From Luteococcus sp038433135 (lineage in GTDB: Bacteria; Actinomycetota; Actinomycetes; Propionibacteriales; Propionibacteriaceae): 64,000 nt of DNA. The translations under genes and the position numbers were made by a program. The stretch covers positions 5,909 through 69,908 of the forward strand of contig NZ_JBCDMV010000010.1 of assembly GCF_038433135.1 (NCBI RefSeq). The letters are read 5' to 3'. The notes beneath the pieces were generated by a model. The model did no database searches and was not told where the DNA came from. It was given only the letters and a program-made list of their open reading frames with translations. Positions within the stretch are counted from its first letter, which is position 1; each line of letters opens with the position of its first letter. Below, in pieces: positions 9,101 through 17,895 of this stretch.

Positions 9101-10384
9101 CTACTCCTTACTATCTTCCGTCTGAGCAGGTACCCCAGACTGGATCAACGATATGATTTCGCCCAACAGACCGGGCCCTCCAAAGCCTCCCGACTTGGTG
9201 ACGACGGGAAGCCCAGAGAACCTTGTCTCCTGAACTATCCCAAGAGGCGTTCCTTCGGCCACCGCACGCAGAACGCGCAGCTTGCGGACTCCCATCTGCG
9301 CCAAAGTGGCAGCCGCGCCATCGCCACCGACAAGGACAAGCGCGCCAAACGGCACATGGTCCAGAGCATCTGCCGCCAAGCCAGCCAGCTGTCCTGCCAC
9401 CCTCTGGGCAAGCTCCTCACGATCATGCACATCGCGGAGCTTGGACGGGTTGGCGCGAACAATGACATTCCCTGGTCCAGAGTCCACAAGCGCCCGAAGC
9501 TGACCCCGAAGGGTCGGAAGCGCGTCAGCTGACGTGAGCTGCGCGGGATGCGGGCTGAACACGATAGCGTCGCCGCCCTGCGCGCCTCCAATGTAGGCAT
9601 CCACCTGGTCCTGACTCACGTCGTGTACAGATGAGACGACCACGAGGACACGACCACTGATCGGCAGTGGATCTTGGTCCGGCTGAACGTTCGCTGCTGG
9701 CAGCGAGCGGGCCATTGCCTTGGCAAGCCCAGCGGATCCCACGGGGATCGCTCGATCGCCCAGCATCATGATGGCCTTCGCAATGACCTCAACGTCATGT
9801 GGAGACATGGCATCAATGATGACTTGCCGTGCGCTTGCCTCCCTGATGTGGCGAGCCAGCTCCGTTGCCTCTCCAGGGTTCTCCAATCCAACAGCATCGG
9901 GCACGAGATCGGCCATCAGCGCCGAGGGGACCGGACAGACGGGGTCACGCCCGGAAGGAGTCTCCGTGACCTCGATGCCATTGACCTTCAGGATTCCGTC
10001 CTCAATAGTCCTGGCGAGCGCCGGGTAGGCCGGACAGATCACTGCGACAGAATCTGGATGCCGTCGACTCCAAGCGTCCAGGGCTCCGGTCACTTGATGC
10101 GATACCGAGCCTCGCATCGTCGAATCGATCTTGAGGAAGATGGAATTCGCTCCGCGTTCCATGGCATGATCCAGAAGTTGCCGCGTCCTTGCTCGCGCCA
10201 ATCCCCCGAGGGATCGACTGTCACTGGACACGGAGGTCACATCGACAGATCCTGGATCCCACTGAGAAGCGTCGGAGGCATCCATCAACAACTCCGTGGA
10301 GCAGCCTGCCAAGGCATAGGAGACGGCGCAGTCGTTGGCACCTGTGAGATCATCAGCGATCACCACCAGCCCAAGATCACTCAT
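9101..10384 (-). CDS. dtnK: Four-carbon acid-sugar kinase (DUF1537 family, DtnK/OtnK-like)
   Basis: 427 residues, the usual length for this kinase family. The N-terminal substrate domain shows VVIADDLTGANDCAVSYA at residues 7-24, the family hallmark. The C-terminal nucleotide domain has LVLVGGDGAAATLAQMG and VVTKSGGFGGPGLL. It should phosphorylate O4 of D-threonate or D-erythronate with ATP. The start overlaps the permease stop by 8 bases, and the PdxA2 gene follows after 2 bases, so the three form one operon. Which stereoisomer is used cannot be read from the sequence. Confidence 0.85.
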   Translation of the reverse strand: MSDLGLVVIADDLTGANDCAVSYALAGCSTELLMDASDASQWDPGSVDVTSVSSDSRSLGGLARARTRQLLDHAMERGANSIFLKIDSTMRGSVSHQVTGALDAWSRRHPDSVAVICPAYPALARTIEDGILKVNGIEVTETPSGRDPVCPVPSALMADLVPDAVGLENPGEATELARHIREASARQVIIDAMSPHDVEVIAKAIMMLGDRAIPVGSAGLAKAMARSLPAANVQPDQDPLPISGRVLVVVSSVHDVSQDQVDAYIGGAQGGDAIVFSPHPAQLTSADALPTLRGQLRALVDSGPGNVIVRANPSKLRDVHDREELAQRVAGQLAGLAADALDHVPFGALVLVGGDGAAATLAQMGVRKLRVLRAVAEGTPLGIVQETRFSGLPVVTKSGGFGGPGLLGEIISLIQSGVPAQTEDSKE

Positions 10385-11438
10385 TGGACGCGCTCCTCAG
10401 CGCTGCAGCAACGTCCTCATGCTTTCCGGTACCACTGTCGCTCGTCAACTGATCATGCAAGCCGCCTTCCCTACGCAGCACCCACGCCGCAAAGAGCGGT
10501 GCCAGAATCGCAGAGACGAGGACAGCCGCCGCCACCTGTGCTGTCGCTGCCTCGACAAACGGCTGATATGTCGGGTCGGCCTGCGCAACGATGAGAGGTG
10601 TAGCGATGGCGTTGCCAGCTGTTGTAGCGGCGGCAAAACCCATACCCGATTCGTCACGCCTCCGGAGGAGGAACCGGTAACCGAGGTAGGTGGAAAGCCC
10701 AGTGATCAGACAGGATGCCATACCGAGGAAGATGCCGACGGCTCCCCCGGTGGCGATTGCGCGCAAGTTGATTCCTGTCCCGAGCGCAAACGAGAAGAAC
10801 GGGATCACGATGGCACCCGTCGGACGCATCACATTGGTCCAGGTGGGATTCAGGTTGCCAATCAGCATGCCAATGAGGAGCGGAAGCACCGCCGCGAGCA
10901 TGAGGGTCCAGGGGATCGAGGCCAGACCGGAGACCCCAAGGAAGAGAAGTGTGAAGAACGGACCATCGTTCACAGCTGACGCGATGTAGGCGCCACGGTC
11001 CCGGTAGTCACCATACTTCCCCGTGAAGGCGAGCCAGATGCCTCCATTCGAGTTTGAGACCACGGTCAGCAAGGCTAAGAGTGAGACCCCTAGAAGGCCA
11101 TTCGGTCCGGTGACGAGTCCCAGCGCCACGATCGCCAACCCTGGAATGATCGTCTTCATCAAGAGGATCACTCCGGTGTGTGCCAGAACAGGACCGGAAC
11201 TCCGCACAGTGATCTGCATGCCCGTGGACAGAATCAACAGCGCAATCAGAGGCGTCGCCGAACTCTTGAACAACCCGGTGGTGAAGCTGCCCAGTTCGAG
11301 GAATCCGGGGAAGAATGTCCCCACCACGGAGCCCAGGATGAGCGGAATCACCATCGCGCCACCTGGAATGCGACCCATCCACTCATACAGCGGGAGCACG
11401 TTGTGTGGTCCGGCCGGTGCTGCACTTTGCGAAGACAT
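10377..11438 (-). CDS. KdgT-family sugar-acid permease
   Basis: 353 residues with about ten hydrophobic helices, matching the 2-keto-3-deoxygluconate permease family: GRIPGGAMVIPLILGSVVG near the start, SNSNGGIWLAFTGKYGD near 150, and TTAGNAIATPLIVA near 285. Members are proton symporters for small sugar acids. Here it sits between a GntR regulator and a four-carbon acid-sugar kinase, so the cargo is more likely D-threonate, D-erythronate or a similar acid than ketodeoxygluconate. It is the first catabolic gene behind the promoter and operator candidate at 11460-11488. Confidence 0.8.
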   Translation of the reverse strand: MSSQSAAPAGPHNVLPLYEWMGRIPGGAMVIPLILGSVVGTFFPGFLELGSFTTGLFKSSATPLIALLILSTGMQITVRSSGPVLAHTGVILLMKTIIPGLAIVALGLVTGPNGLLGVSLLALLTVVSNSNGGIWLAFTGKYGDYRDRGAYIASAVNDGPFFTLLFLGVSGLASIPWTLMLAAVLPLLIGMLIGNLNPTWTNVMRPTGAIVIPFFSFALGTGINLRAIATGGAVGIFLGMASCLITGLSTYLGYRFLLRRRDESGMGFAAATTAGNAIATPLIVAQADPTYQPFVEAATAQVAAAVLVSAILAPLFAAWVLRREGGLHDQLTSDSGTGKHEDVAAALRSASNE

Positions 11439-11459
11439 CCTTGTCCCTCCAAGTCATGC

Positions 11460-11488
11460 GTACCACTTGTACGTACATGTAGTGTCAA
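11460..11488 (-). promoter_or_regulatory. Promoter with overlapping palindromic operator for the acid-sugar operon
   Basis: On the minus strand TTGACA (plus 11483-11488) is followed after 17 bases by TGGTAC (plus 11460-11465), a good -35 and a weak -10. The spacer holds TGTACGTACA (11468-11477), a perfect palindrome flanked by CACT and AGTG (11464-11484). Position and form fit an operator for the GntR-type regulator encoded directly upstream. The regulator assignment is inference. Confidence 0.5.
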
Positions 11489-11526
11489 TGCTCCCCTCGA
11501 CAAAGTCAAGACCTTCTGCAGCATCC

Positions 11527-12261
11527 TCAGATGGTGGTCTCCACGTCGAACTCCACCCTGTCCCCCCGGTGGAATGTGGAGAAGACTTCCACCAGCTCCC
11601 CCTCCTTCGATGTGGTGATCCCCTTCAGCAGCAACACCGGAGTACCAACCTCCGCACGCAGTGCGGCACCAACCTCGAGTGACGCTGGCACCGCTGCGAT
11701 CGTGCGTCGCGACTTCTCGAGCTCAATGCCAGCTTGGCTCCGAAGCAGCGAGTGGAGAGAGGCATCCACCAAGGCATCTTCGTCAAGTACGCCTATCAGG
11801 CGGGCAGGCAAGTAGGTCTCGATCAGCGCCAGCGGATAGCCAAAGCCGTATCGCAATCGCTGGACACGCAAGGCATCTTTCGTAGCCCATTCCCTTGGCG
11901 CATCCTCGAAATCGACCAACCCAAAACTGAGCACTTCGGTCCGAGTGCTCGTTCCGAGTTGCTCCATCTGCATGCCCAAGCCATTCAAGGACTGGACTAC
12001 CCGCCGAACACGGGACGGGGGCACCGCGAAACTCCCCTTGCCACGAACCGTTGTGACCAGCCCCTCGCTACTGAGAGCACGCAGAGCCTGACGGACAACG
12101 GAGCGTGAAACTCCAAATTGGGCTTGAAGCTGCGATTCGGACGATAGGGGCCCCTGGATGCGCTCATCAACGATGTCCCGGCGCAGAACCGCAGCCACTC
12201 GGAGGTACAGCGGGCCTTCGTCCATGACTCCGTTAGGAGCACCCTCATCCTCGAACTTCAT
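11527..12261 (-). CDS. GntR/HutC-family transcriptional regulator
   Basis: 244 residues starting MKFEDEGAP. A second ATG 14 codons later (MDEGPLYLRVA) is also possible; upstream in-frame sequence from 12438 is basic and low in similarity and is rejected. The winged helix covers residues 15-80, with SESQLQAQFGVSRSVVRQAL and LVTTVRGKGSFA. The rest is a UTRA-type effector domain with YPLALIETYLP and a closing FHRGDRVEF. It precedes the permease-kinase-dehydrogenase operon on the same strand by 88 bases and likely represses it until a sugar acid binds. Confidence 0.85.
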   Translation of the reverse strand: MKFEDEGAPNGVMDEGPLYLRVAAVLRRDIVDERIQGPLSSESQLQAQFGVSRSVVRQALRALSSEGLVTTVRGKGSFAVPPSRVRRVVQSLNGLGMQMEQLGTSTRTEVLSFGLVDFEDAPREWATKDALRVQRLRYGFGYPLALIETYLPARLIGVLDEDALVDASLHSLLRSQAGIELEKSRRTIAAVPASLEVGAALRAEVGTPVLLLKGITTSKEGELVEVFSTFHRGDRVEFDVETTI

Positions 12262-12484
12262 CACACCCCCAGCCCTCAGCCCTGAGCAACATCGACTACA
12301 TAGAGAGTGCCCTGCTTCCCCCCCAGAGCGCCAACCACCCCCCTTTCGGATCCTTCGCCCTCCATCGCTGTCCGCTCGGCGAACTCCTCTGCCGCCCTCG
12401 GCACGGGAGGCGGTGACGTTGCGCATTCCCTTGCCCACCGGGGCCTTCGGCGGACCCCCTCATCGCGGAATCAGGAGATGCACC

Positions 12485-12853
12485 ATGGAAATGACCGCCA
12501 TCGCCACTTGGACCTTCGTTGGCGAATGCCCGATCCCGGCAGATCTGCAGCCCATCCTGGTCGGGGACGAACGACCCGTCGCCGCCTACAAGACCTTCCG
12601 CGACGCGGCCGTCTTCACGACCAAGCGGCTCATCGTGCGGGACTCACAAGGCCTGACTGGCAAGAAGGTCGAGATGTACTCCTTGCCCTACAGCTCGATC
12701 AACATGTGGTCGACGGAGAACGCCGGAACTCTGGATCTCAACGCCGAAGTTGAGCTGTGGACCCGCGCTGGCCACATCAAGATCAAGTTGGGCAAGGGCG
12801 TCGACGTGCGGAAGATCGACAGCCTGATTGGTTGGGCCGTCCTGAACGGTTGA
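12485..12853 (+). CDS. Bacterial PH-domain protein
   Basis: 122 residues starting MEMTAIATW. Strand-rich sequence with ERPVAAYKTFRDAAVFTTKRLIVRD, then LPYSSINMWSTENAG and LDLNAEVELWTRAGHIKI. This is the layout of the bacterial pleckstrin-homology fold (bPH, formerly DUF1696), which forms ring oligomers of unknown role. The 223-base divergent gap before it holds no other clear gene. No signal peptide or membrane segment is seen. Confidence 0.75.
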   Translation: MEMTAIATWTFVGECPIPADLQPILVGDERPVAAYKTFRDAAVFTTKRLIVRDSQGLTGKKVEMYSLPYSSINMWSTENAGTLDLNAEVELWTRAGHIKIKLGKGVDVRKIDSLIGWAVLNG

Positions 12854-12898
12854 GACTGGGTGCTGCGGCAACAATCCCCCGCACGGCACCATGGAGAC

Positions 12899-13264
12899 AT
12901 GAGCGACGAAATCGAGATCCTGGCCAACTGGAAGACGCAGCTGCGCGCGATGGACGAAGCAGACACCCAGACCCTGGCCCAGTGCTTCACCGCCGACGCC
13001 GTCCTGGTGCACATGACCGGCTACCGCCAACCCCTCGACGAGTGGCTGGCCGGCATGCGCGCCGGCGAGTTCGTCTACCACCAGGTACTGGAGCACGACG
13101 TCCACGTGACCGTCGGCGACGACAGCGCGTCGCTGCACGGGCACATCACCACCGGTTACCGCCCCGACGGCTCGGGCCAGGCCTGGCCACTGGATGTGCG
13201 CCAGACCTTCGTCAAGAACGGCGACGAGTGGCTGTGCACCGAATCGGTCGTTCGGCTGGGCTGA
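12899..13264 (+). CDS. NTF2/SnoaL-fold protein
   Basis: 121 residues from ATG (MSDEIEILANW). An in-frame start 13 codons upstream lacks a ribosome site. Features of the cone-shaped NTF2-like fold are present: a first helix ending in TQTLAQCFTADAVLVHMTGY, then strands with EHDVHVTVGDDSASLHGHITTGY and a terminal WLCTESVVRLG. Members are small enzymes or binding proteins; no catalytic set identifies a reaction. It follows the PH-domain gene by 45 bases. Confidence 0.65.
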   Translation: MSDEIEILANWKTQLRAMDEADTQTLAQCFTADAVLVHMTGYRQPLDEWLAGMRAGEFVYHQVLEHDVHVTVGDDSASLHGHITTGYRPDGSGQAWPLDVRQTFVKNGDEWLCTESVVRLG

Positions 13265-13285
13265 TGGAGCCATCACGCCTCATCG

Positions 13286-13999
13286 CTACGTCGACCAGGT
13301 GACCACGTCGCCGGTGTCCGACGGCTGGTAGCGCACCGCCTGGAATTGCAGGTCCGGGTTGTCATGCCGGACGGCAATCCAGCCCTCGGCGCACTCGCCC
13401 AGCTTCACCCGACGCTCCGGGTAGGGCGGCTGCCAGCCCTTGTCGGCCGGGAATTCGCTGATCTTGGTCCACACCGGCTTGGTGCCACCCTCGCCGTCGA
13501 TCACCTGCACCGACCACGGGTCCGTGCTCACCCTCGTCGTGCCGTCGGCATTCTGCCCGGCATGTGCCGTGGTGTAGCAGACCCGCACCTTCCACCCGAC
13601 GCTGATGCCGTCCTTGCCATGCTCCGAGCGCAGCATCGTGACGTCGAAGTTGGTCAGGTGTGCGGTCTTCCCGGCAGCCAGCGACAAGTTCTGGGCAGGC
13701 TTCTGCGACGGCCCAGCCGACGGCGAGCCGGACTCCCCCTCGGGACTGCGGGAGGTCGCGGGAGTAGGGGCCGCCGATGTCGCGGCGGTGGGCGTGGGGC
13801 TGGGTGGCGCGGAACTCGCGGGCGAGGAGCCGGTGCTTTCCTTCGGCGTCGTGACGGGCAACGACGACGTCGACGGATCCGCCTGGCCAGGCGTTTCACT
13901 CGGCGGGGCTGCCGGGGTGTCACCGCTGGAGGACTGACACCCCGCCGAGAATGCCACCACGGCCATCACGAGAATCACGTACCGCGCGTAGTGAGTCAT
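13286..13999 (-). CDS. Secreted lipoprotein with Ser/Pro/Thr-rich linker
   Basis: 237 residues starting MTHYARYVIL, a lipoprotein signal with FSAGC as lipobox at about residue 22. A long Ser/Pro/Thr/Ala-rich linker spans residues 25-105. The C-terminal 130 residues form a beta-rich domain (VGWKVRVCYTTAHAG, WSVQVIDGEGG, GWIAVRHDNPDL) that resembles DUF4352-like immunoglobulin folds. It is probably displayed on the outer face of the membrane. The earlier in-frame start at 14029 adds a poor, non-hydrophobic leader and is rejected. No function can be assigned. Confidence 0.7.
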   Translation of the reverse strand: MTHYARYVILVMAVVAFSAGCQSSSGDTPAAPPSETPGQADPSTSSLPVTTPKESTGSSPASSAPPSPTPTAATSAAPTPATSRSPEGESGSPSAGPSQKPAQNLSLAAGKTAHLTNFDVTMLRSEHGKDGISVGWKVRVCYTTAHAGQNADGTTRVSTDPWSVQVIDGEGGTKPVWTKISEFPADKGWQPPYPERRVKLGECAEGWIAVRHDNPDLQFQAVRYQPSDTGDVVTWST

Positions 14000-14095
14000 G
14001 TGCCCAGCTTGGCATCCCCCCGGGACCAAGAGAACGGGTCAGACCCCGGTTCGGCTGGCCGCGAACTCCTGGGCACGGGCGACGACCCCCGTTGA

Positions 14096-17000
14096 TCAGT
14101 CGAACAGCCCGCGGATGTCGTCGGCGCTCAACGCCCCGGCCACCGCCGCGTCACCGCCGTCGACCACCTGGCTGAACAGTTCACGCTTGCGCTGCTGCAG
14201 CTCCACCACCTTGGCCTCGATCGTGTCCTGGCTGACCAGCCGGTAGACCATCACCGTCTTGGTCTGGCCAATCCGGTGTGCGCGGTCCACGGCCTGCGCC
14301 TCGGCGGCGGGATTCCACCACGGGTCCAGGACGAAGACGTAGTCGGCCTCGGTCAGGTTGAGTCCGAAACCACCGGCCTTGAGGCTGATCAGGAAGACCG
14401 GGGCGGTGCCCGAGCGGAACTCGTCGACCCGTTCCTGGCGTTTGCGAGTGCGACCGTCCAGGTAGACGGTGCGGATCCCCTCGCGCTTGAGCCGGTCGCG
14501 CACCATCCCCAGAAAACCGGTGAAGGAGCTGAACACCAACGCCCGGTGCCCACCGGCCACCACGTCGTCGAGCATCTCCACCAGCGCGTCGATCTTGGCC
14601 GACGTCACATCCCGCGAGGCCTCGTCCACCAGCCCTGCCGCCAGGCTCAGCTGCCGCAGCCGGGTCAGCGACGCCAGGATCGCCACCCGGTTGCGCTGCA
14701 GGTCGCCCACCAGCCCCAGCACCTTGCGTCGCTCATGGTTGAGGTGCCGCTGGTAGACCCGCTGATGCTGCGGGGAGAGTGGTACCTCCACCATCTGCTC
14801 CTGCCGCGGCGGCAGCTCGGGCGCGACGGATTCCTTGGTGCGGCGCAGCATCACCGGCTTGATCCGGCGCAGCAGCCGGGCGAGCACGACGTCGGCATCA
14901 TCGGCGCGCTGCTCGATCGGCTTGGCGTAGCCATCCTTGAACTCCTTGGGCTCCGGGAAGAGCCCCGGAACGGTCAGGCTGAGCAGCGCCCACAGGTCCA
15001 TCAGGTTGTTCTCCAGCGGCGTCCCGCTCAGCGCAAAACGTGCCTTGCAAGGGATCCGCCGCATCGCCTGATAGGTGCTGGCCGTCGGATTCTTGACGAA
15101 CTGCGCCTCGTCCAGGAAGACCACCTGCCAGCCGACCCGCTCGAACTCCTCCACGTCCAGCCGGGCCACGGCATAGCTGGTGACCACCAGGTCCGCGCCG
15201 TCAATGGTCTGCGCCAGGGAATCGGCGCGCTTGCGTCCGGTGCTGGTCAACGCGACGGTACGCAGCCCGGGCACGAACCGCTCCGCCTGCTCCACCCATC
15301 CACCGACCACGCTGGACGGGGCCACCACCAGCGCCGGGCCGGTCAGCTCGTCGCGTTCCCGCAGCAGGGCCAGCAGCGCCAAGGTCTGAACCGTCTTGCC
15401 CAGACCCATGTCGTCGGCCAGGATCCCACCCAGCCCGACGTCCTGCAGGAAGTCCAGCCAGGCCAGGCCGCTCAGCTGGTAGGGCCGCAGCTCCGCGGCC
15501 AGGGTCGCCGGTGGCGCGACGTCCTGCGGGCCGTGCGCCTGCAGCAGTCGCGTGGAGGCACGGGTCCACGCCTCCGACTCCCGCGAGGTGACACCGAGGG
15601 CCTTCAGTTCCTCGAACCAGCCGGCGTGCTCGGGCCGCAGCCGCACCTTCACCTCGCCACGAATGGGGTCGGTGATCAGCTTGGCCTCGTCCAGCAATTC
15701 CTTCAGGCGCAGGATTTCCGGATGGTCCAGGCTGACCCAGCCGCTCTCCAGCACCAGATGGTCCTGCCCGGCGGTCAGCGCCCGCAACAGTTCGGGCAGC
15801 GGCACCTGATCGTCGCCGACGCTCATGCTGATCGACAGGTCAAACCAGTCCCGGCCGGCCGCGTCGTCCACCTCGACGCTGATGTCCGGGTCGGTCAGTT
15901 CGGGCAGCGCGTGCATGTCCCCGTGGTGGATGATCTCGACGTCATCCCGCCCGGTCAGGGTGGCCAGGTGCGCGAGAGCGCGCAGCGCCGATGACCCGGT
16001 CAGGGTGAGTCGGGTGGGCGGGGCGCCGGGGGCATCGACGTCGCCGCCGGGAAGCAGCTCGTCGACGACGGGCCGCAGGGCCGCCTCCGCGGCGCGATCC
16101 CGAATGGCCAGATCCCGCCCCTTGGCGGGCAGCACATCCACCTGACCAGGGGCGACGCCGTAACGGTAGCCGACCTCCAGCCGGGCGGCAGCCGGTTGCC
16201 GGGGGCCGGGGCGGCTGGCGGTGACCTCCACCAGCACCCGGGGCTTGCCGACGGTGGGCAGCTCGACGTCGTCGGCCACCCGCACCGCGACCATCTCTCG
16301 CAGTCGGGGCAGGAAGGTGAAGGCCAGATCCGGCACCTCGGCCTGCGGAATGTGCATGGGTCGCATCCCGATCAGCGCAGCCTGCTGCGCGGTCAGCGGG
16401 GTACGGAAACCGCAGGCCTCCATCACGCCGTCGCGACGGCGAAAGAGCGCCCCGTGGGCGGGGTCCCCGACGAAGAACTGTGGGGTGGCCTCATCTTCGT
16501 CGCGCTGCACCGTGAAGGCCAGCCGCAGGCCGTCGGGGCGCGCAGTGACCCGGGCCTCCAGATCCAGGCTGGCGCCAACGAACTCCGCCTTCCCGGACTG
16601 CTTGGCCGGCACCAGTTCCACGCCAACCTCAGCCGCTTCGGCCAGCAGCGCCCAGATGCCGTGATCCACGTCACGCAGCCCGATCGCATTGCGAGAGGAA
16701 CCGTAGTAGTAGCCCAGCTGCCGGGTGCGAGAAACCAGGTCTGCGTTGGCGCTGATCGCGCGCAGCACCCGGGCGTGAGTCGGGTGGAATCCGCGCAGAT
16801 AGGGCAGCCGGTCCCAGCGCAGGTCGCTCTTCACCCACTGCCCGCGGGCGCCCTGCTTGAGGGGTCGAAATTCGATGTCGTCCTTGGTCACGGTGTATTC
16901 CAGCGCCAACGGGGAGCCCTCCGCGGGGCCGTCGTCGACGCCGACCAGCCGGCCGAGATCCTGCCGCCAGGAGGACTGCCTGGGCTCGCGGGCCACCCGA

Positions 17001-17332
17001 TCGCGCAGGTAGATCAGCAGGGCCACGGCGTGCTTGCACTCCCACCCGACGGGGCAGGAACAACTGGTCTCCAGATGGCCGGCGGTCACGCTCTGCAGGT
17101 CCGCCACCTGGGCCTTGGGGATCCCGTTCAGGTGGACGCGGCAGGTGTACGACTGGTGGCCACTGCCGCTGACCTTGCCGACGATGGCGGTGGTGCCGAC
17201 CACCTCGTACCGCAGCACCTTGCCGCGACGGGCATAGTCCTGCCCCCGCGCAAAGCTGTTGGGGTCAAAGGCGCGGCGCAGAATGTCGTCGGTGACCAGG
17301 CTGAGCCAGGAGGGCGGTGGGGCGGGCGGCAC
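14096..17332 (-). CDS. SWIM zinc-finger SNF2-family helicase-like ATPase
   Basis: 1078 residues. A SWIM zinc finger (CSCPVGWECKH, near residue 90) begins the protein. A middle region of about 450 residues lacks clear motifs. The SNF2 ATPase core is in the second half: ADDMGLGKTVQTL (Walker A), VVFLDEAQFVKN (DEAQ box) and ALSGTPLENNLMDLW. Helicase C carries LISLKAGGFGLNLTEADYV and VDRAHRIGQTKTVMVYRL. Bacterial proteins of this layout are DNA translocases related to RapA/HepA; their roles in actinobacteria are poorly known. It follows the MazG-like gene by 51 bases on the same strand. Confidence 0.85.
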   Translation of the reverse strand: MPPAPPPSWLSLVTDDILRRAFDPNSFARGQDYARRGKVLRYEVVGTTAIVGKVSGSGHQSYTCRVHLNGIPKAQVADLQSVTAGHLETSCSCPVGWECKHAVALLIYLRDRVAREPRQSSWRQDLGRLVGVDDGPAEGSPLALEYTVTKDDIEFRPLKQGARGQWVKSDLRWDRLPYLRGFHPTHARVLRAISANADLVSRTRQLGYYYGSSRNAIGLRDVDHGIWALLAEAAEVGVELVPAKQSGKAEFVGASLDLEARVTARPDGLRLAFTVQRDEDEATPQFFVGDPAHGALFRRRDGVMEACGFRTPLTAQQAALIGMRPMHIPQAEVPDLAFTFLPRLREMVAVRVADDVELPTVGKPRVLVEVTASRPGPRQPAAARLEVGYRYGVAPGQVDVLPAKGRDLAIRDRAAEAALRPVVDELLPGGDVDAPGAPPTRLTLTGSSALRALAHLATLTGRDDVEIIHHGDMHALPELTDPDISVEVDDAAGRDWFDLSISMSVGDDQVPLPELLRALTAGQDHLVLESGWVSLDHPEILRLKELLDEAKLITDPIRGEVKVRLRPEHAGWFEELKALGVTSRESEAWTRASTRLLQAHGPQDVAPPATLAAELRPYQLSGLAWLDFLQDVGLGGILADDMGLGKTVQTLALLALLRERDELTGPALVVAPSSVVGGWVEQAERFVPGLRTVALTSTGRKRADSLAQTIDGADLVVTSYAVARLDVEEFERVGWQVVFLDEAQFVKNPTASTYQAMRRIPCKARFALSGTPLENNLMDLWALLSLTVPGLFPEPKEFKDGYAKPIEQRADDADVVLARLLRRIKPVMLRRTKESVAPELPPRQEQMVEVPLSPQHQRVYQRHLNHERRKVLGLVGDLQRNRVAILASLTRLRQLSLAAGLVDEASRDVTSAKIDALVEMLDDVVAGGHRALVFSSFTGFLGMVRDRLKREGIRTVYLDGRTRKRQERVDEFRSGTAPVFLISLKAGGFGLNLTEADYVFVLDPWWNPAAEAQAVDRAHRIGQTKTVMVYRLVSQDTIEAKVVELQQRKRELFSQVVDGGDAAVAGALSADDIRGLFD

Positions 17333-17383
17333 CCGGCCGACGTTACCCGCCTCGGGAGGCAGGAATCCCCTAGCCCACCGTGA

Positions 17384-17734
17384 CTAGGGCTTGAGCAGGG
17401 CCTGACCCTTCACCTCGTCGGCGGGGAAGCGTCCCTCGGCGGCGGTCAGCTTGGCGTGCGCCGCCGCCAGCAGGTCAACCTGCAGCGAGTCGGCCAGGCC
17501 GAGCAGGTAGATCAGGACGTCGGACATCTCTTCGCCGGCGCGCTGTTGCCGGTCGCCCTGCCGGAACATGTCGGCGGCCTGCTCGTCCGGCACCCACTGG
17601 AAGAGTTCTGCGAGCTCCCCCACCTCGCCCACCAGCGCCAGCACAAGCGACCTCGGGTCGTGGAACTGCCGCCAGTCACGCTCGTCGACGAAGTTGCGGT
17701 ACCGCTCCTGCAGGGCGGTGAAGTCATCAGCCAT
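17384..17734 (-). CDS. MazG-like nucleotide pyrophosphohydrolase
   Basis: 116 residues with the metal-binding acidic pattern of the all-alpha NTP pyrophosphatases: GEVGELAELFQW near residue 32 and EEMSDVLIYLLGLAD near 68. Length and sequence fit the small dCTPase/RS21-C6-type branch. It would hydrolyse non-standard or excess nucleoside triphosphates to the monophosphate. A repeat element lies 30 bases upstream of its start. Confidence 0.8.
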   Translation of the reverse strand: MADDFTALQERYRNFVDERDWRQFHDPRSLVLALVGEVGELAELFQWVPDEQAADMFRQGDRQQRAGEEMSDVLIYLLGLADSLQVDLLAAAHAKLTAAEGRFPADEVKGQALLKP

Positions 17735-17763
17735 GTGGTCAGCCTGCCATTGGCTGGCCCGAC

Positions 17764-17855
17764 TTCCGAAAAGCGACCTCCAGATTCGCGCCCGGGGGTG
17801 AGCCGCCCGCTCAGGTCTCGTGGACAGGCCAAAGTCTGGAGGTCGATTCTCGGAA
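17764..17855. repeat. 91-bp family intergenic inverted repeat, copy 1
   Basis: Left arm TTCCGAAAAGCGACCTCCAG, right arm ending GGAGGTCGATTCTCGGAA, total 92 bases. It lies upstream of the MazG-like gene and downstream of the crotonase gene, both on the minus strand. See the family finding for the consensus. Confidence 0.85.
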
Positions 17856-17895
17856 ATGTGGGCGTGCCAGTGGCTCCGCGGTCATGCTCCTGGGT

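Noticed and set aside
14276..15994. A 572-codon plus-strand open frame
   Set aside because: It is antisense to the SNF2 ATPase gene, whose motifs are complete; the translation is His/Gln/Arg-rich with no known domain.
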